DNA of 64,000 nucleotides from the NCBI GenBank assembly GCA_002345545.1, contig DDVW01000057.1, forward strand, positions 185-64,184, in the 5' to 3' direction. The notes beneath the pieces were generated by a model that had not been told where the DNA came from, searched no databases, and saw nothing but the letters and a program-made list of their open reading frames with translations. This DNA comes from Stenotrophomonas sp. UBA2302. Lineage in GTDB: Bacteria; Pseudomonadota; Gammaproteobacteria; Xanthomonadales; Xanthomonadaceae. Positions 54,955 through 63,761 of this stretch are shown in pieces. The position numbers and the translations under genes were made by a program. The stretch's first letter is position 1, and each line of letters begins with the position of its first letter.

Positions 54955-56793
54955 TCAGGACAGGGCGGATGCTTCGCCCTCGTCCTGGAACAGCCCGCTC
55001 CAGGACAGGCCGTGGCGGTGGCCATCGCCCAGCAGCAGCACCTGGTGCAGGTTGCGCACGATGCGCTGGGCATAGCCCAGGTCGTTGACCAGCGAACCGA
55101 GCTGGCTGCCGTCCAGGCGGCCATCCCGGACGGCGGCGAACAGGCGCGCGGTGAATTCCTCCTTGAAGGCCTGCATGCGCGGTTCCAGTGCCTGCAGCTC
55201 GTGCCGCCAGCGCTGCGGGTCGTCATGCTGCTGGCCGCAGCGCACCAGCCAGGCCAGCGCATCGAGCAGCTGCAGGCGCAGCTCGCGGTAGGCCTCGGCG
55301 GCGGCATTGCCGGCCTGTGCTTCGGCACCGGCATGGCGCTTGAGGTTGGCCTGCAGCTGATGCGCGTCCTTGACCGCCTTGACCAGCTGCGAGGCGGCTT
55401 CCTGGCCGTTGCGCCACCACTGCTGCTGGACTGCATCGAGCGGCTGTTCGAAGCGGCCGATGAAGCGCAGCAGTTCGCCATACAGCGGCTTGACGTGCTG
55501 GCGGTACAGCGCCTCGCTGTCCACGTGCGAGCGCTGCAGGCGCTGGCGCAGCACGGCGGCGTCGCGCTGCGGCGAATCCAGTTCGTCGGGCGGGCAGTAC
55601 AGGGCCTGGCCGATGACCTCCAGGCTGATCCGGCCCAGATGGTGCAGCTCCTGGCTGAAGGCCTCGGTGGCGCTGTCGGCGCTGAGCAGTGCGCTGTCGG
55701 TCAGATAGGGCGAGCGGTTTGGTGTCGGGCCGCTGGCGATCTCGGCGATCAGCCCGACCGCTTGCGGGCGGTCGGGCAGCCAGCGTTCCAGCAGTGCCGC
55801 GAAGGCCGGCTGCCACGGCCAGAACAGCGCGACGCCCAATGCGTTTATCAGGGTGTGGAACAGGGCCAGCTGGATCAGCGCGTTGTCGCCCATGCCGGCC
55901 ACCGCGGTGAGCCATAGCACCGCCGCCTGCAGCAGCGGCAGCGCCAGCAATGCCAGCGATGCGGTGGTGACGTTGAACAGCACGTGCGCCAGCGCCAGCC
56001 GCTGCCCGGCGCGGTTGCCGCCGATGTAGCCCATCACGCCGGTGGTCACGCTGCTGCCGACGTTCGAACCGATGGCGATGGCCAGGCTCTGCGCCGGCTC
56101 CAGCTGCCCCTGTGACAGCGCGGCCAGGGTCAGCATCAAGGTGGCGTGGGAGGACTGCACGATCACCGTCAGCCCCAGTCCCACCGCCACGAACAGCAAC
56201 GTGCCGGCCCAGCCATCGGCGGCATAGCGGCCCAGCTCGATGGTGGCCATCGCCGAGAAGCCGTGCTTGATCTGGTCGATGGCCAGGAAGATGAAGGCGA
56301 TGCCGACCACCAGTCGTCCTGCCGCCGCGCCCTGGGGGCCGGTGTAGCGCGCCAGCACGCCGAACACCAGCAGCGGCAGCGCCAGCGGCGACAGGCTCAG
56401 GTTTTGCCCGGCCAGCGCCAGCAGCCAGATGCCGCTGGTGGCGCCGAGGTTGGCGCCCAGCAGCACCGCGATCGCGCCGCCCAGCTGGATCAGCCCGGTG
56501 CCAAGGAAGGCGATGGTCAGCAGCGACACCAGCGTGCTGGACTGCAGCAGCAGGGTCGCGCCGCCGCCGAACAGCAGGCCCTTGAACGGGGTGGCGGTAC
56601 TGCGCGCCAGCAGCCTTTCCATACGGCCACCGGCCAGCTCTTTGAGGCCCTGCTCCAGGCACTGCATGCCGAACAGGAACAGCGCCAGCCCGGCGCACAG
56701 CTGCAACCAGCCGGCGCTGTAGTGGAACGAGGCGCCCAGCAGCAACACCAGCACCGCCACAGCGATCCATTTGAACGTCTGTTTCACGGCCAC
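54955..56793 (-). CDS. Na/Pi cotransporter family protein
   Basis: 612 residues. Two inverted membrane repeats bear the QSS signature: LLLQSSTLVSLLTIAFLG (in part) and VIVQSSHATLMLTLAALS. About nine helices precede a C-terminal PhoU-like helical domain of some 230 residues. It should take up phosphate with sodium, with the PhoU-like part gating. GTG at 56793 or 56787 is the start. No other pho genes are nearby. Confidence 0.87.
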   Translation of the reverse strand: MAVKQTFKWIAVAVLVLLLGASFHYSAGWLQLCAGLALFLFGMQCLEQGLKELAGGRMERLLARSTATPFKGLLFGGGATLLLQSSTLVSLLTIAFLGTGLIQLGGAIAVLLGANLGATSGIWLLALAGQNLSLSPLALPLLVFGVLARYTGPQGAAAGRLVVGIAFIFLAIDQIKHGFSAMATIELGRYAADGWAGTLLFVAVGLGLTVIVQSSHATLMLTLAALSQGQLEPAQSLAIAIGSNVGSSVTTGVMGYIGGNRAGQRLALAHVLFNVTTASLALLALPLLQAAVLWLTAVAGMGDNALIQLALFHTLINALGVALFWPWQPAFAALLERWLPDRPQAVGLIAEIASGPTPNRSPYLTDSALLSADSATEAFSQELHHLGRISLEVIGQALYCPPDELDSPQRDAAVLRQRLQRSHVDSEALYRQHVKPLYGELLRFIGRFEQPLDAVQQQWWRNGQEAASQLVKAVKDAHQLQANLKRHAGAEAQAGNAAAEAYRELRLQLLDALAWLVRCGQQHDDPQRWRHELQALEPRMQAFKEEFTARLFAAVRDGRLDGSQLGSLVNDLGYAQRIVRNLHQVLLLGDGHRHGLSWSGLFQDEGEASALS

Positions 56794-56891
56794 GGTCCGC
56801 AGGAAGGGTCGGGGATTGAACCAGCTTTGAGAAAAATATGCTGCCGTCCGGCGATGCCCCGCAACCGTGGCGGGACAAGCTTGCGGCCGGG

Positions 56892-56912
56892 TTGTGCACA
56901 GGCTTGTTCACA
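56892..56912 (+). promoter_or_regulatory. Two DnaA-box-like sequences
   Basis: TTGTGCACA (56892-56900) and TTGTTCACA (56904-56912) each differ from the DnaA consensus TTATNCACA by one base and are spaced by one helical turn. DnaA boxes regulate nrdAB in E. coli, which makes the placement reasonable. Confidence 0.45.
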
Positions 56913-56955
56913 ATATCTAGTGTTGCGGCTGTCACTTTTGCCCAGTATCTTGTGC
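56908..56955 (+). promoter_or_regulatory. Tandem NrdR boxes upstream of nrdAB
   Basis: TCACAATATCTAGTGT (56908-56923) matches the consensus ACACWATATNTWGTGT at all but the first base. GCCCAGTATCTTGTGC (56940-56955) is a weaker copy, with four mismatches. The start-to-start distance of 32 bases is three helical turns, the spacing typical of paired NrdR boxes. NrdR represses ribonucleotide reductase genes when dATP is high. Confidence 0.75.
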
Positions 56956-56957
56956 GC

Positions 56958-57151
56958 GTCGGTTCCACCGAGCAGCAACCAGGTGGACTAAGAGGGAAGC
57001 TGGTGACGCCTGTCCGGGCCATTCCAGCACTGCCCCGCAGCGGTAATTGGGAACGAATCCGTCACACAGCACTGGGGCCAGCGGCCTTGGGAAGCGGCGG
57101 ACAAGGAGAAGGCCCGCGCCTTCGCGCCCATGAGTCCGAAGACCTGCCGAC
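56958..57151 (+). ncRNA. Cobalamin (adenosylcobalamin) riboswitch before nrdA
   Basis: The conserved elements occur in order. The closing stem P1 is GTCGG (56958-56962) with CCGAC (57147-57151). P2 is CCACC/GGTGG. The core then shows AGGGAAGCTGGTG (56993-57005), CCAGCACTGCCCCGCAGCGG (57024-57043), CACTGG, GGGAAG and AGTCCGAAGACCTGCC (57133-57148), the last being the hallmark 3' box. Bound B12 should lower nrdA expression. This predicts that the organism also has a B12-dependent class II reductase. Confidence 0.88.
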
Positions 57152-57350
57152 AGCCGCGCGAAGCACACCGCGCGGTGCCGGCCGCGCGAATCTCCGGGGG
57201 GAGATGGTCGGTGAATCACGTGTCGTGGCGGGGGCCTTGCCGGTCCGCGCGTCGCGGCCCGTGCGACACCGCGTCCCCATGCTGTGGATCCGCCGGCCCC
57301 GCCACCTGTCGAGGGACGGGAGCCGCGTGCATCACGCATGGAGAAACGCC

Positions 57351-59744
57351 GTGACCATTTCCGAAACGCCCGCCGCCGTTGCCGATGCCACGGCAGACGG
57401 ATTCCTGTTGACCCCGCCGCCGACGGCCACCGCGATGAGCGTGACCAAGCGCAACGGCAGCATCGAAGCGGTGGACTTGAACAAGATCGTGCGCGCGATC
57501 GGCCGCTGCTGCGACGGCCTGCACGCGGTGGACCCGATGCGGGTGGCCACGCGCACCATCTCCGGCCTGTACAACGGCGCCACCACCGCCGAGCTGGACG
57601 AGCTGTCCATCCGCACCGCCGCCCTGCTGATCGGCGAGGAACCCGAATACGGTCGCCTGGCCGCCCGCCTGCTGGCCAACTTCATTGCCAAGGAAGTGTC
57701 CGGCCAGGGCATCCATGCCTTTTCGCAGTCGGTCAGCCACGGCCATGAGGTCGGCCTGATCAACGACCGCCTGCTGGAGTTCGTGCAGGTCAATGCGCGC
57801 AAGCTCAACGACGCCATCGACCCGGCGTATGACCTGAACTTTGATTACTTCGGCCTGCGCACGCTGTATGACCGCTATCTGCTGCGCCACCCGCACAACC
57901 GCAAGGTCATTGAAACCCCGCAGCAGTTCTTCCTGCGCATTGCCAGCGCGCTGAGCGAGGACGTGCCCGAGGCGCTGGCGTTGTACCAGCGCATGGGGCA
58001 GCTGGATTACCTGCCGTCCAGCCCGACGCTGTTCAATGCCGGCACCGTGCACGAGCAGCTGTCCTCGTGCTTCCTGCTGGATTCGCCGCAGGATTCGCTG
58101 GAGTCGATCTACGCCAAATACGGCGATATCGCGCAGCTGTCCAAGTTCAGTGGTGGCATCGGCGTGAGCTGGTCGCGGGTACGTGCGCGCGGCGCGCTGA
58201 TCCGTTCCACCAACGGCCATTCCAACGGCATTGTGCCGTGGCTGAAGACGCTCGATTCCTCGGTGGCCGCGGTAAACCAGGGCGGCAAGCGCAAGGGTGC
58301 GGCGTGCGTGTATCTGGAAACCTGGCACGCCGATATCGAGGATTTCCTCGAGCTGCGCGACAACGCCGGTGACGAGGCGCGCCGCACCCACAACCTCAAC
58401 CTCGCCAACTGGGTGCCGGACCTGTTCATGGCCCGCGTGGAGGCCGACCAGCAATGGTCGCTGTTCGATCCGGGCGTGGTGCCGGAGCTGACCGATCTGT
58501 ACGGCGACGCGTTCGAGCGCGCCTATGTGCAGGCGGAAATGCAGGGCAAGGCCACCCGGAGCATTTCCGCGCGCAAGCTGTACGCGCGGATGATGCGCAC
58601 GCTGGCCGAGACCGGCAACGGCTGGATGACCTTCAAGGACAAGTGCAACCTGGCCAGCAACCAGACCCTGCGTCCGGGCAACGTGATCCACCTGTCCAAC
58701 CTGTGCACCGAGATTCTGGAGATCACCTCCAACGACGAGACCGCGGTGTGCAACCTGGGCTCGATCAACCTGGGCAACCACTTCGACGCGCACGGCGATT
58801 TCGATTTCGAAAAACTGGCCGAAACCGTACGCCTGGCCGTGCGCCAGCTCGACCGCGTCATCGACCTGAACTTCTATCCGATCGAGACCGCCCGTCGCGG
58901 CAACCTGCGCTGGCGCCCGGTCGGCTTGGGCTGCATGGGCCTGCAGGACGTGTTCTTCCGCAAGCGGCTGCCGTTCGATTCGGAGCCGGCGCGCGCGCTG
59001 TCCAAGCAGATCGCCGAGACGATCTACTTCCACGCGCTGGAGACCTCCTGCGAGCTGGCCGTCGAGCGCGGTCCGCATCCGTCGTTCAACGATACCCGTG
59101 CCGCCAGCGGTGCGCTGCAGTTCGACGCGTGGAATATCGCCCCGGTGGATGTGGCGCGATGGGATGCCTTGCGGGCGCGCATCCAGCAGCACGGCTTGCG
59201 CAACTCGCTGCTGATCGCCATCGCCCCGACCGCGACCATCGCATCGATCGCCGGCTGCTACGAATGCGTGGAGCCGCAGGTGTCCAACCTGTTCAAGCGC
59301 GAAACGCTGTCCGGCGACTTCCTGCAGGTCAACCGCTATCTGGTCGGCGAGTTGAAGCAGCTCGGCCTGTGGACGGCGGAGATGCGCGATGCCATCAAGC
59401 TGGCCGACGGCTCGATCCAGAACCTGCCGCAGATTCCCGAGCCGCTGCGACAGGTGTACCGCACCGCGTGGGAGCTGCCGATGCGCGCGCTGATCGACAT
59501 GGCCGCCGACCGCGGCGCCTTCATCGACCAGTCGGCCTCGCTCAACCTGTTCATGGAAAGCCCGAACATCGGCGCGATGTCGTCGATGTACATGTACGCG
59601 TGGAAGCAGGGCATCAAGACCACCTACTACCTGCGTTCGCGTCCGGCTACGAAGATCGCCAAGACCACGGTCAGCAGCTACACACCGGCCGAAGCGGTGG
59701 CCTGCTCGCTGGAGAACCCGGAAAGCTGCGAGGCCTGCCAGTAA
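57351..59744 (+). CDS. nrdA: Class Ia ribonucleoside-diphosphate reductase, alpha subunit
   Basis: 797 residues. An ATP-cone allosteric domain (about 30-120, SVTKRNGSIEAVDLNKIV) is followed by the ten-stranded catalytic barrel: SSCFLLDSPQDS has the first active-site cysteine, NLCTEI and CNLGSINL the radical-site region, and the tail ends ESCEACQ with the redox-shuttle cysteines. It reduces ribonucleotides to deoxyribonucleotides with NrdB. The GTG at 57351 follows GGAGAAACGCC; the frame upstream is open but is riboswitch sequence. nrdB follows after 116 bases. Confidence 0.96.
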   Translation: MTISETPAAVADATADGFLLTPPPTATAMSVTKRNGSIEAVDLNKIVRAIGRCCDGLHAVDPMRVATRTISGLYNGATTAELDELSIRTAALLIGEEPEYGRLAARLLANFIAKEVSGQGIHAFSQSVSHGHEVGLINDRLLEFVQVNARKLNDAIDPAYDLNFDYFGLRTLYDRYLLRHPHNRKVIETPQQFFLRIASALSEDVPEALALYQRMGQLDYLPSSPTLFNAGTVHEQLSSCFLLDSPQDSLESIYAKYGDIAQLSKFSGGIGVSWSRVRARGALIRSTNGHSNGIVPWLKTLDSSVAAVNQGGKRKGAACVYLETWHADIEDFLELRDNAGDEARRTHNLNLANWVPDLFMARVEADQQWSLFDPGVVPELTDLYGDAFERAYVQAEMQGKATRSISARKLYARMMRTLAETGNGWMTFKDKCNLASNQTLRPGNVIHLSNLCTEILEITSNDETAVCNLGSINLGNHFDAHGDFDFEKLAETVRLAVRQLDRVIDLNFYPIETARRGNLRWRPVGLGCMGLQDVFFRKRLPFDSEPARALSKQIAETIYFHALETSCELAVERGPHPSFNDTRAASGALQFDAWNIAPVDVARWDALRARIQQHGLRNSLLIAIAPTATIASIAGCYECVEPQVSNLFKRETLSGDFLQVNRYLVGELKQLGLWTAEMRDAIKLADGSIQNLPQIPEPLRQVYRTAWELPMRALIDMAADRGAFIDQSASLNLFMESPNIGAMSSMYMYAWKQGIKTTYYLRSRPATKIAKTTVSSYTPAEAVACSLENPESCEACQ

Positions 59745-59860
59745 GTCCCATCACACCGCCGCCGGAGACAGCGGCGGCGGTCATGCGGCATGTCCGCTAC
59801 CTGCATGCAGGTTTCCATGGCGTCCCTCGGGAGGCCGCAACGAATAAAGAGAAAATTTCC

Positions 59861-60880
59861 ATGTCCGACCAGTCCCGCCAGATGCTGCTTGATCCCGGTT
59901 TCGAACTGACCCTGCGCCCGATGCGCTACCCGCACTTCTACGAGATGTACCGCAATGCGATCAAGAACTCGTGGACGGTGGAGGAGATCAATTTCCAGAT
60001 CGACATCAGTGACCTGCACGGCAAGATGTCGCCGGCCGACCGCCACCTGATCCACCGTCTGGTCGCGTTCTTCGCCACCGGTGATTCGATTGTGGCCAAC
60101 AACCTGGTGCTGAACCTGTACCAGCACCTCAACGCGCCCGAGGCGCGCATGTACCTGTCGCGGCAGCTGTACGAGGAAGCGCTGCATGTGCAGTTCTACC
60201 TGACCCTGCTGGACAACTACCTGCCCGATCCGGACGAGCGCGCCAAGGCGTTCGCTGCGGTGGAGAACATTCCGGCGATCAAGACCAAGGCCGATTTCTG
60301 CTTCAGGTGGATCGACTCGATCCAGGACCTCAGGCGCATCGAGACCCGTGCGCAGCGCCGCCAGTTCCTGCTCAACCAGATCTGCTTTGCCGCCTGCATC
60401 GAAGGCCTGTTCTTCTTTGCCGCCTTCGCCTACGTGTACTACTTCCGCTCGCGCGGGCTGCTGCCGGGGCTGGCCTCGGGCACCAACTGGGTGTTCCGCG
60501 ACGAAAGCTGCCACATGGAGTTCGCCTTCGAGTGCGTGAGTACCGTGCGCGAGGAGGAGCCGGAGCTGTTCGACGAGGAGATGAAGCAGCAGGTCTACAA
60601 GATGCTGGCCGAGGCGATCGAATGCGAGGTGCAATTCGCCGAAGACGTGCTGTCCGGCGGCGTGGCCGGCATCTCCACCCGCGACATGCGCCAGTACCTG
60701 CAGCATTGCGCCGACAACCACTTCCTCAAGCTGGGCATGGAGAAGAAGTACAACGTGCGCAACCCGCTGCCGTTCATGGAGCTGCAGGATGTGCAGGAAC
60801 TGACCAATTTCTTCGAGCGCCGTGCCTCGGCCTACCAGGTCGGTGTGCAGGGCGAGGTGGCGTTCGACATGGCGTTCTGA
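59861..60880 (+). CDS. nrdB: Class Ia ribonucleoside-diphosphate reductase, beta subunit
   Basis: 339 residues of the ferritin-like R2 fold. Iron ligands lie in RQLYEEALHVQFY and FRDESCHMEFAFE. The radical tyrosine is expected in LDNYL about five residues after the second ligand group. The C-terminus VGVQGEVAFDMAF is the docking tail for NrdA. It generates the tyrosyl radical for the reductase. AAGAGAAAATTTCC precedes the ATG. Confidence 0.95.
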   Translation: MSDQSRQMLLDPGFELTLRPMRYPHFYEMYRNAIKNSWTVEEINFQIDISDLHGKMSPADRHLIHRLVAFFATGDSIVANNLVLNLYQHLNAPEARMYLSRQLYEEALHVQFYLTLLDNYLPDPDERAKAFAAVENIPAIKTKADFCFRWIDSIQDLRRIETRAQRRQFLLNQICFAACIEGLFFFAAFAYVYYFRSRGLLPGLASGTNWVFRDESCHMEFAFECVSTVREEEPELFDEEMKQQVYKMLAEAIECEVQFAEDVLSGGVAGISTRDMRQYLQHCADNHFLKLGMEKKYNVRNPLPFMELQDVQELTNFFERRASAYQVGVQGEVAFDMAF

Positions 60881-60965
60881 GCCGTCACGCCGGCTGTTCT
60901 AAAATGGCGGCCTCCCCACAAGGTCCACGGCGCTGTCGCCGTGGGCCGCACGTCGCAGGACTGTC

Positions 60966-61364
60966 ATGACCCCCATTGCCGAAACCACGCCGCCCACCGA
61001 GATCCGCATGGCGGAAATCGTGTTCCCCAACCACACCAACCACATGGGCACGCTGTTCGGCGGGCAGGCGCTGGCATGGATGGACAAGGCCGCGTTCCTG
61101 GCTGCGGCCCGCTACTCGCGTCACACCGTGGTGACCGCACGTTCGGACCAGGTCGATTTCAAGCTGCCGATCCGCGTCGGGCAGATGGTGGAGACCATCG
61201 GCCGCGTGGTGCGGGTCGGGCGCAGCTCGATGACCGTGGAAGTGGAGCTGGTCACCGAGGACCTGCACAGCGGCGAGCGCAAGCTGTGCACCAAGGGCAC
61301 CTTCGTGATGATCGCGCTGGACACCGATGGCCACCCGACCGCGGTGCCGGCATTGCCGCGTTGA
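60966..61364 (+). CDS. Acyl-CoA thioesterase (YciA-like hotdog fold)
   Basis: 132 residues forming one hotdog domain. NHMGTLFGGQALAWMDKAAF contains the conserved Gly-Gly and catalytic Asp of the YciA/BACH group, and SDQVDFKLPIRVG is the second block. It hydrolyses acyl-CoAs in the cytosol. TAAAAT at 60900-60905 is a likely -10 box. The stop overlaps the TTG start of the sirtuin gene. Confidence 0.9.
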   Translation: MTPIAETTPPTEIRMAEIVFPNHTNHMGTLFGGQALAWMDKAAFLAAARYSRHTVVTARSDQVDFKLPIRVGQMVETIGRVVRVGRSSMTVEVELVTEDLHSGERKLCTKGTFVMIALDTDGHPTAVPALPR

Positions 61365-62233
61365 GTCGCCCGGTCGTGGACGGCGCATCCGCGGTTCCTG
61401 CAGAAACGCCGGCGGCGCTGCCGCTCACCGGCCTGCCGGACTTCATTGCCCGCCACCGCCGGTTGCTGGTGATCACCGGTGCCGGCTGCAGCACCGATTC
61501 GGGCATCCCCGACTACCGTGATGCCGACGGGCAGTGGAAACGCACACCGCCGGTGGACTACCGCGCGTTCATGGCCGAGCCGGCCACGCGCCAGCGCTAC
61601 TGGGCGCGCAGCCTGCTGGGCTGGCCGGGTTTCGAACAGGCCCGGCCCAATGGCAGCCACCATGCGCTGGCGGCACTGGAAGCGGACGGCCGCATCGAAC
61701 TGCTGCTGACCCAGAACGTGGACGGACTGCACCAGCGTGCCGGCAGCCGCGCTGTCATCGACCTGCACGGGCGGCTGGATCAGGTGCGCTGCATGGGCTG
61801 CGAGGCGCGGTCCGCGCGTGCGGTGTTGCAGCAGCGCCTGCTCGATACCAATCCCGGCTGGCAGGCGCGGGAGGCGACGCCCGCGCCTGACGGTGATGCC
61901 GATCTGGAAGCGGATTTTTCCGGCTTCCGGGTGCCGGCCTGCGTGCATTGCGGCGGCATCCTCAAGCCGGACGTGGTGTTCTTCGGCGAGAACGTACCGC
62001 GCGTGCGGGTGGAAGCGGTGCATGCGCATCTGCGCCGGGCCGATGCGGTGCTGGTGGTCGGTTCTTCGCTGATGGTCTATTCCGGATTCCGTTTCGTGCA
62101 GGCGGCGGCGAGCAACGGTCTGCCGGTGGCGGCGGTGAACCTGGGCCGTACCCGCGCAGACCACCTGCTCGCGCTGAAGATCCAGCAGCCGTGCGCACAG
62201 GCACTGGCATTCCTGCTGCCGGCAAACGGCTGA
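61361..62233 (+). CDS. NAD-dependent protein deacetylase (sirtuin)
   Basis: About 290 residues. NAD-binding motifs GAGCSTDSGIPDYR and TQNVDGLHQRAG are followed by the catalytic His in DLHGRLDQ. The zinc site is CMGC plus CVHC, and VVGSSLMVYSGF completes the Rossmann part. It removes acyl groups from lysines using NAD. The start is uncertain: TTG 61361 overlaps the thioesterase stop (TTGA), and GTG 61376 is an alternative. Coupling to a thioesterase gene hints at a link to acyl-CoA metabolism, but this is inference. Confidence 0.9.
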   Translation: MSRPVVDGASAVPAETPAALPLTGLPDFIARHRRLLVITGAGCSTDSGIPDYRDADGQWKRTPPVDYRAFMAEPATRQRYWARSLLGWPGFEQARPNGSHHALAALEADGRIELLLTQNVDGLHQRAGSRAVIDLHGRLDQVRCMGCEARSARAVLQQRLLDTNPGWQAREATPAPDGDADLEADFSGFRVPACVHCGGILKPDVVFFGENVPRVRVEAVHAHLRRADAVLVVGSSLMVYSGFRFVQAAASNGLPVAAVNLGRTRADHLLALKIQQPCAQALAFLLPANG

Positions 62234-62340
62234 ATCGCGCGCATCGCTGGATATGCGAAACAGTGATCCATCGGCGTGGTTGTGCGCGCGGACGGACAGG
62301 GGTGCAATAGCGCCCGGTTTTTCCTGTCCGTGAGTCTGTT

Positions 62341-63435
62341 TTGAGCCAGCTGTTCTCGCCGATCACCTTCGGCCCGTTGTCGTTGTCCAACCGCATCGTC
62401 ATCGCCCCGATGTGCCAGTACTCCAGCACCGACGGGCTGGCCAATGACTGGCACCGCATCCATCTGGGCCAGCTGGCGCAGTCCGGCGCCGGGCTGCTGA
62501 TCCTGGAAGCCACCGCGGTGCTGCCGGAAGGGCGTATCAGCTGGGCCGATCTGGGTCTGTGGGATGACGCCACCGAAGCGGCACTGGCCGCGGTGCTGGC
62601 CTCGGTGCGGCAGTGGTCGCCGATGCCGATCGGGGTGCAGCTGGCGCATGCCGGGCGCAAGGCCTCCACTGCGCGGCCGTGGGACGGTGGTGGTGCGCTG
62701 CCGCCGGACGATCCCGATGGCTGGCAGACGCTGGCGCCGTCGGCCTGCGGCTATCTGGACAGCGATCCGACACCGCAGGCGCTGGACAGTGCCGGCATCG
62801 ACGCGGTGGTCGACGCGTTTGTCGAAGCCGCGCGTCGCGCCGAGCGGATCGGGCTGGAGCTGATCGAGATCCACGCCGCACACGGCTACCTGCTGCACCA
62901 GTTCCTGTCGCCGCTGAGCAACCAGCGCGATGACGAATACGGCGGCTCGCTGGAGAACCGCCTGCGCCTGCTGGTGCGGGTGTTCGATGCGGTGCGTGAA
63001 GCGGTCTCGGAAAAGATCAGCGTCGGCGTGCGGATCTCGGCCACCGACTGGGTCGAAGGCGGCTGGGATCTACCGCAGAGCATGGCGCTGGCGCAGGTGC
63101 TCGATGCCCGCGGCTGCCAGTTCCTGCATGTCTCCAGCGGTGGCTTGGATCATCGGCAGAAGATTCCGGTGGCACCGGGTTACCAGGTGCCGTTCGCCGC
63201 GGCGATCAAGCCGCTGGTGAACATGCCGGTGATCGCGGTGGGACTGATCACCGAACCCCGCCAGGCCGAGGCCATCGTCAGCAACGGGAAGGCCGATGCG
63301 ATCGCGCTGGCGCGCGGTATCCTCTACGACCCGCGCTGGCCGTGGCATGCCGCCGCGGCATTGGGAGCCAAGGTGACGCCGGCGCCGCAATACCTGCGCT
63401 GTGAGCCGCAGGACGCACGCGGGGTGTTCGGTTGA
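62341..63435 (+). CDS. Old yellow enzyme family NADH:flavin oxidoreductase
   Basis: A 364-residue FMN-dependent TIM barrel of the YqjM/NamA class. APMCQYSSTDGLANDWH contains the redox-sensing Cys of this class. QLAHAGRKAS, HAAHGYLLHQFLSPLSNQRD (catalytic His pair) and GGSLENRLRL follow. It reduces activated C=C bonds of enones and similar compounds. TTG 62341 is the start: the GTG upstream runs into a stop. Its stop overlaps the ATG of the DUF2798 gene. Confidence 0.9.
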   Translation: MSQLFSPITFGPLSLSNRIVIAPMCQYSSTDGLANDWHRIHLGQLAQSGAGLLILEATAVLPEGRISWADLGLWDDATEAALAAVLASVRQWSPMPIGVQLAHAGRKASTARPWDGGGALPPDDPDGWQTLAPSACGYLDSDPTPQALDSAGIDAVVDAFVEAARRAERIGLELIEIHAAHGYLLHQFLSPLSNQRDDEYGGSLENRLRLLVRVFDAVREAVSEKISVGVRISATDWVEGGWDLPQSMALAQVLDARGCQFLHVSSGGLDHRQKIPVAPGYQVPFAAAIKPLVNMPVIAVGLITEPRQAEAIVSNGKADAIALARGILYDPRWPWHAAAALGAKVTPAPQYLRCEPQDARGVFG

Positions 63436-63689
63436 TGGTACCGGTGCGGCGTGACTGGCGGTTGCCACCTCGCGCGATGCCCTGGGTGTTCGCGTTCTAC
63501 ATGGCCGCGATCATGGCGTTGCTGATGTGCACGGTGATCATCGCCAGCAACACCGGCATCGATGGCGGCCTGCCCCTGCGCATCCTGCGTGCCTATGTGC
63601 TGGCGATGCCGGTGGCGTTCGCGTGCGTGCTGCTGGTACGGCCGCTGGTTGGCCGGCTGGTACGGCTGAGCGTGTGTGACGGTGGCTGA
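63435..63689 (+). CDS. DUF2798 small membrane protein
   Basis: 84 residues with two transmembrane helices (VFAFYMAAIMALLMCTVIIAS and VLAMPVAFACVLLVRPLVGRL, given as landmarks) and a basic N-terminus. This matches the DUF2798 family, of unknown function. It begins in an overlap with the stop of the OYE-family gene (TGATG), so the two are coupled. Confidence 0.8.
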   Translation: MVPVRRDWRLPPRAMPWVFAFYMAAIMALLMCTVIIASNTGIDGGLPLRILRAYVLAMPVAFACVLLVRPLVGRLVRLSVCDGG

Positions 63690-63746
63690 GCGCCGGGGTG
63701 CTTGGTTGCAGTTGTCAGCATTGCGTGCGGCGGCACAGCGTTGACT

Positions 63747-63752
63747 TAGACT
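63747..63752 (+). promoter_or_regulatory. Candidate -10 box of a near-leaderless purU promoter
   Basis: TAGACT ends nine bases before the purU ATG, leaving at most a two- or three-base leader. Confidence 0.4.
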
Positions 63753-63761
63753 CCACCGGCT

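Larger units (their letters stand above)
56794..57350 (+). other. Long regulatory leader of nrdAB, 557 bp
   Basis: This region has no gene of its own. In order it contains two DnaA-like boxes (56892-56912), tandem NrdR boxes (56908-56955) and a cobalamin riboswitch (56958-57151). About 200 bases of GC-rich expression platform follow, with hairpins such as CCGCGCG/CGCGCGG near 57155-57173 and ATCTCC/GGAGAT near 57191-57206. The frame of nrdA is open through it, but this coding potential is not protein-like. Confidence 0.75.

Noticed and set aside
56838..57350. N-terminal extension of NrdA by 171 residues
   Set aside because: The stretch contains the riboswitch and regulatory boxes and does not resemble any NrdA domain; GTG 57351 has a ribosome site and the family N-terminus.
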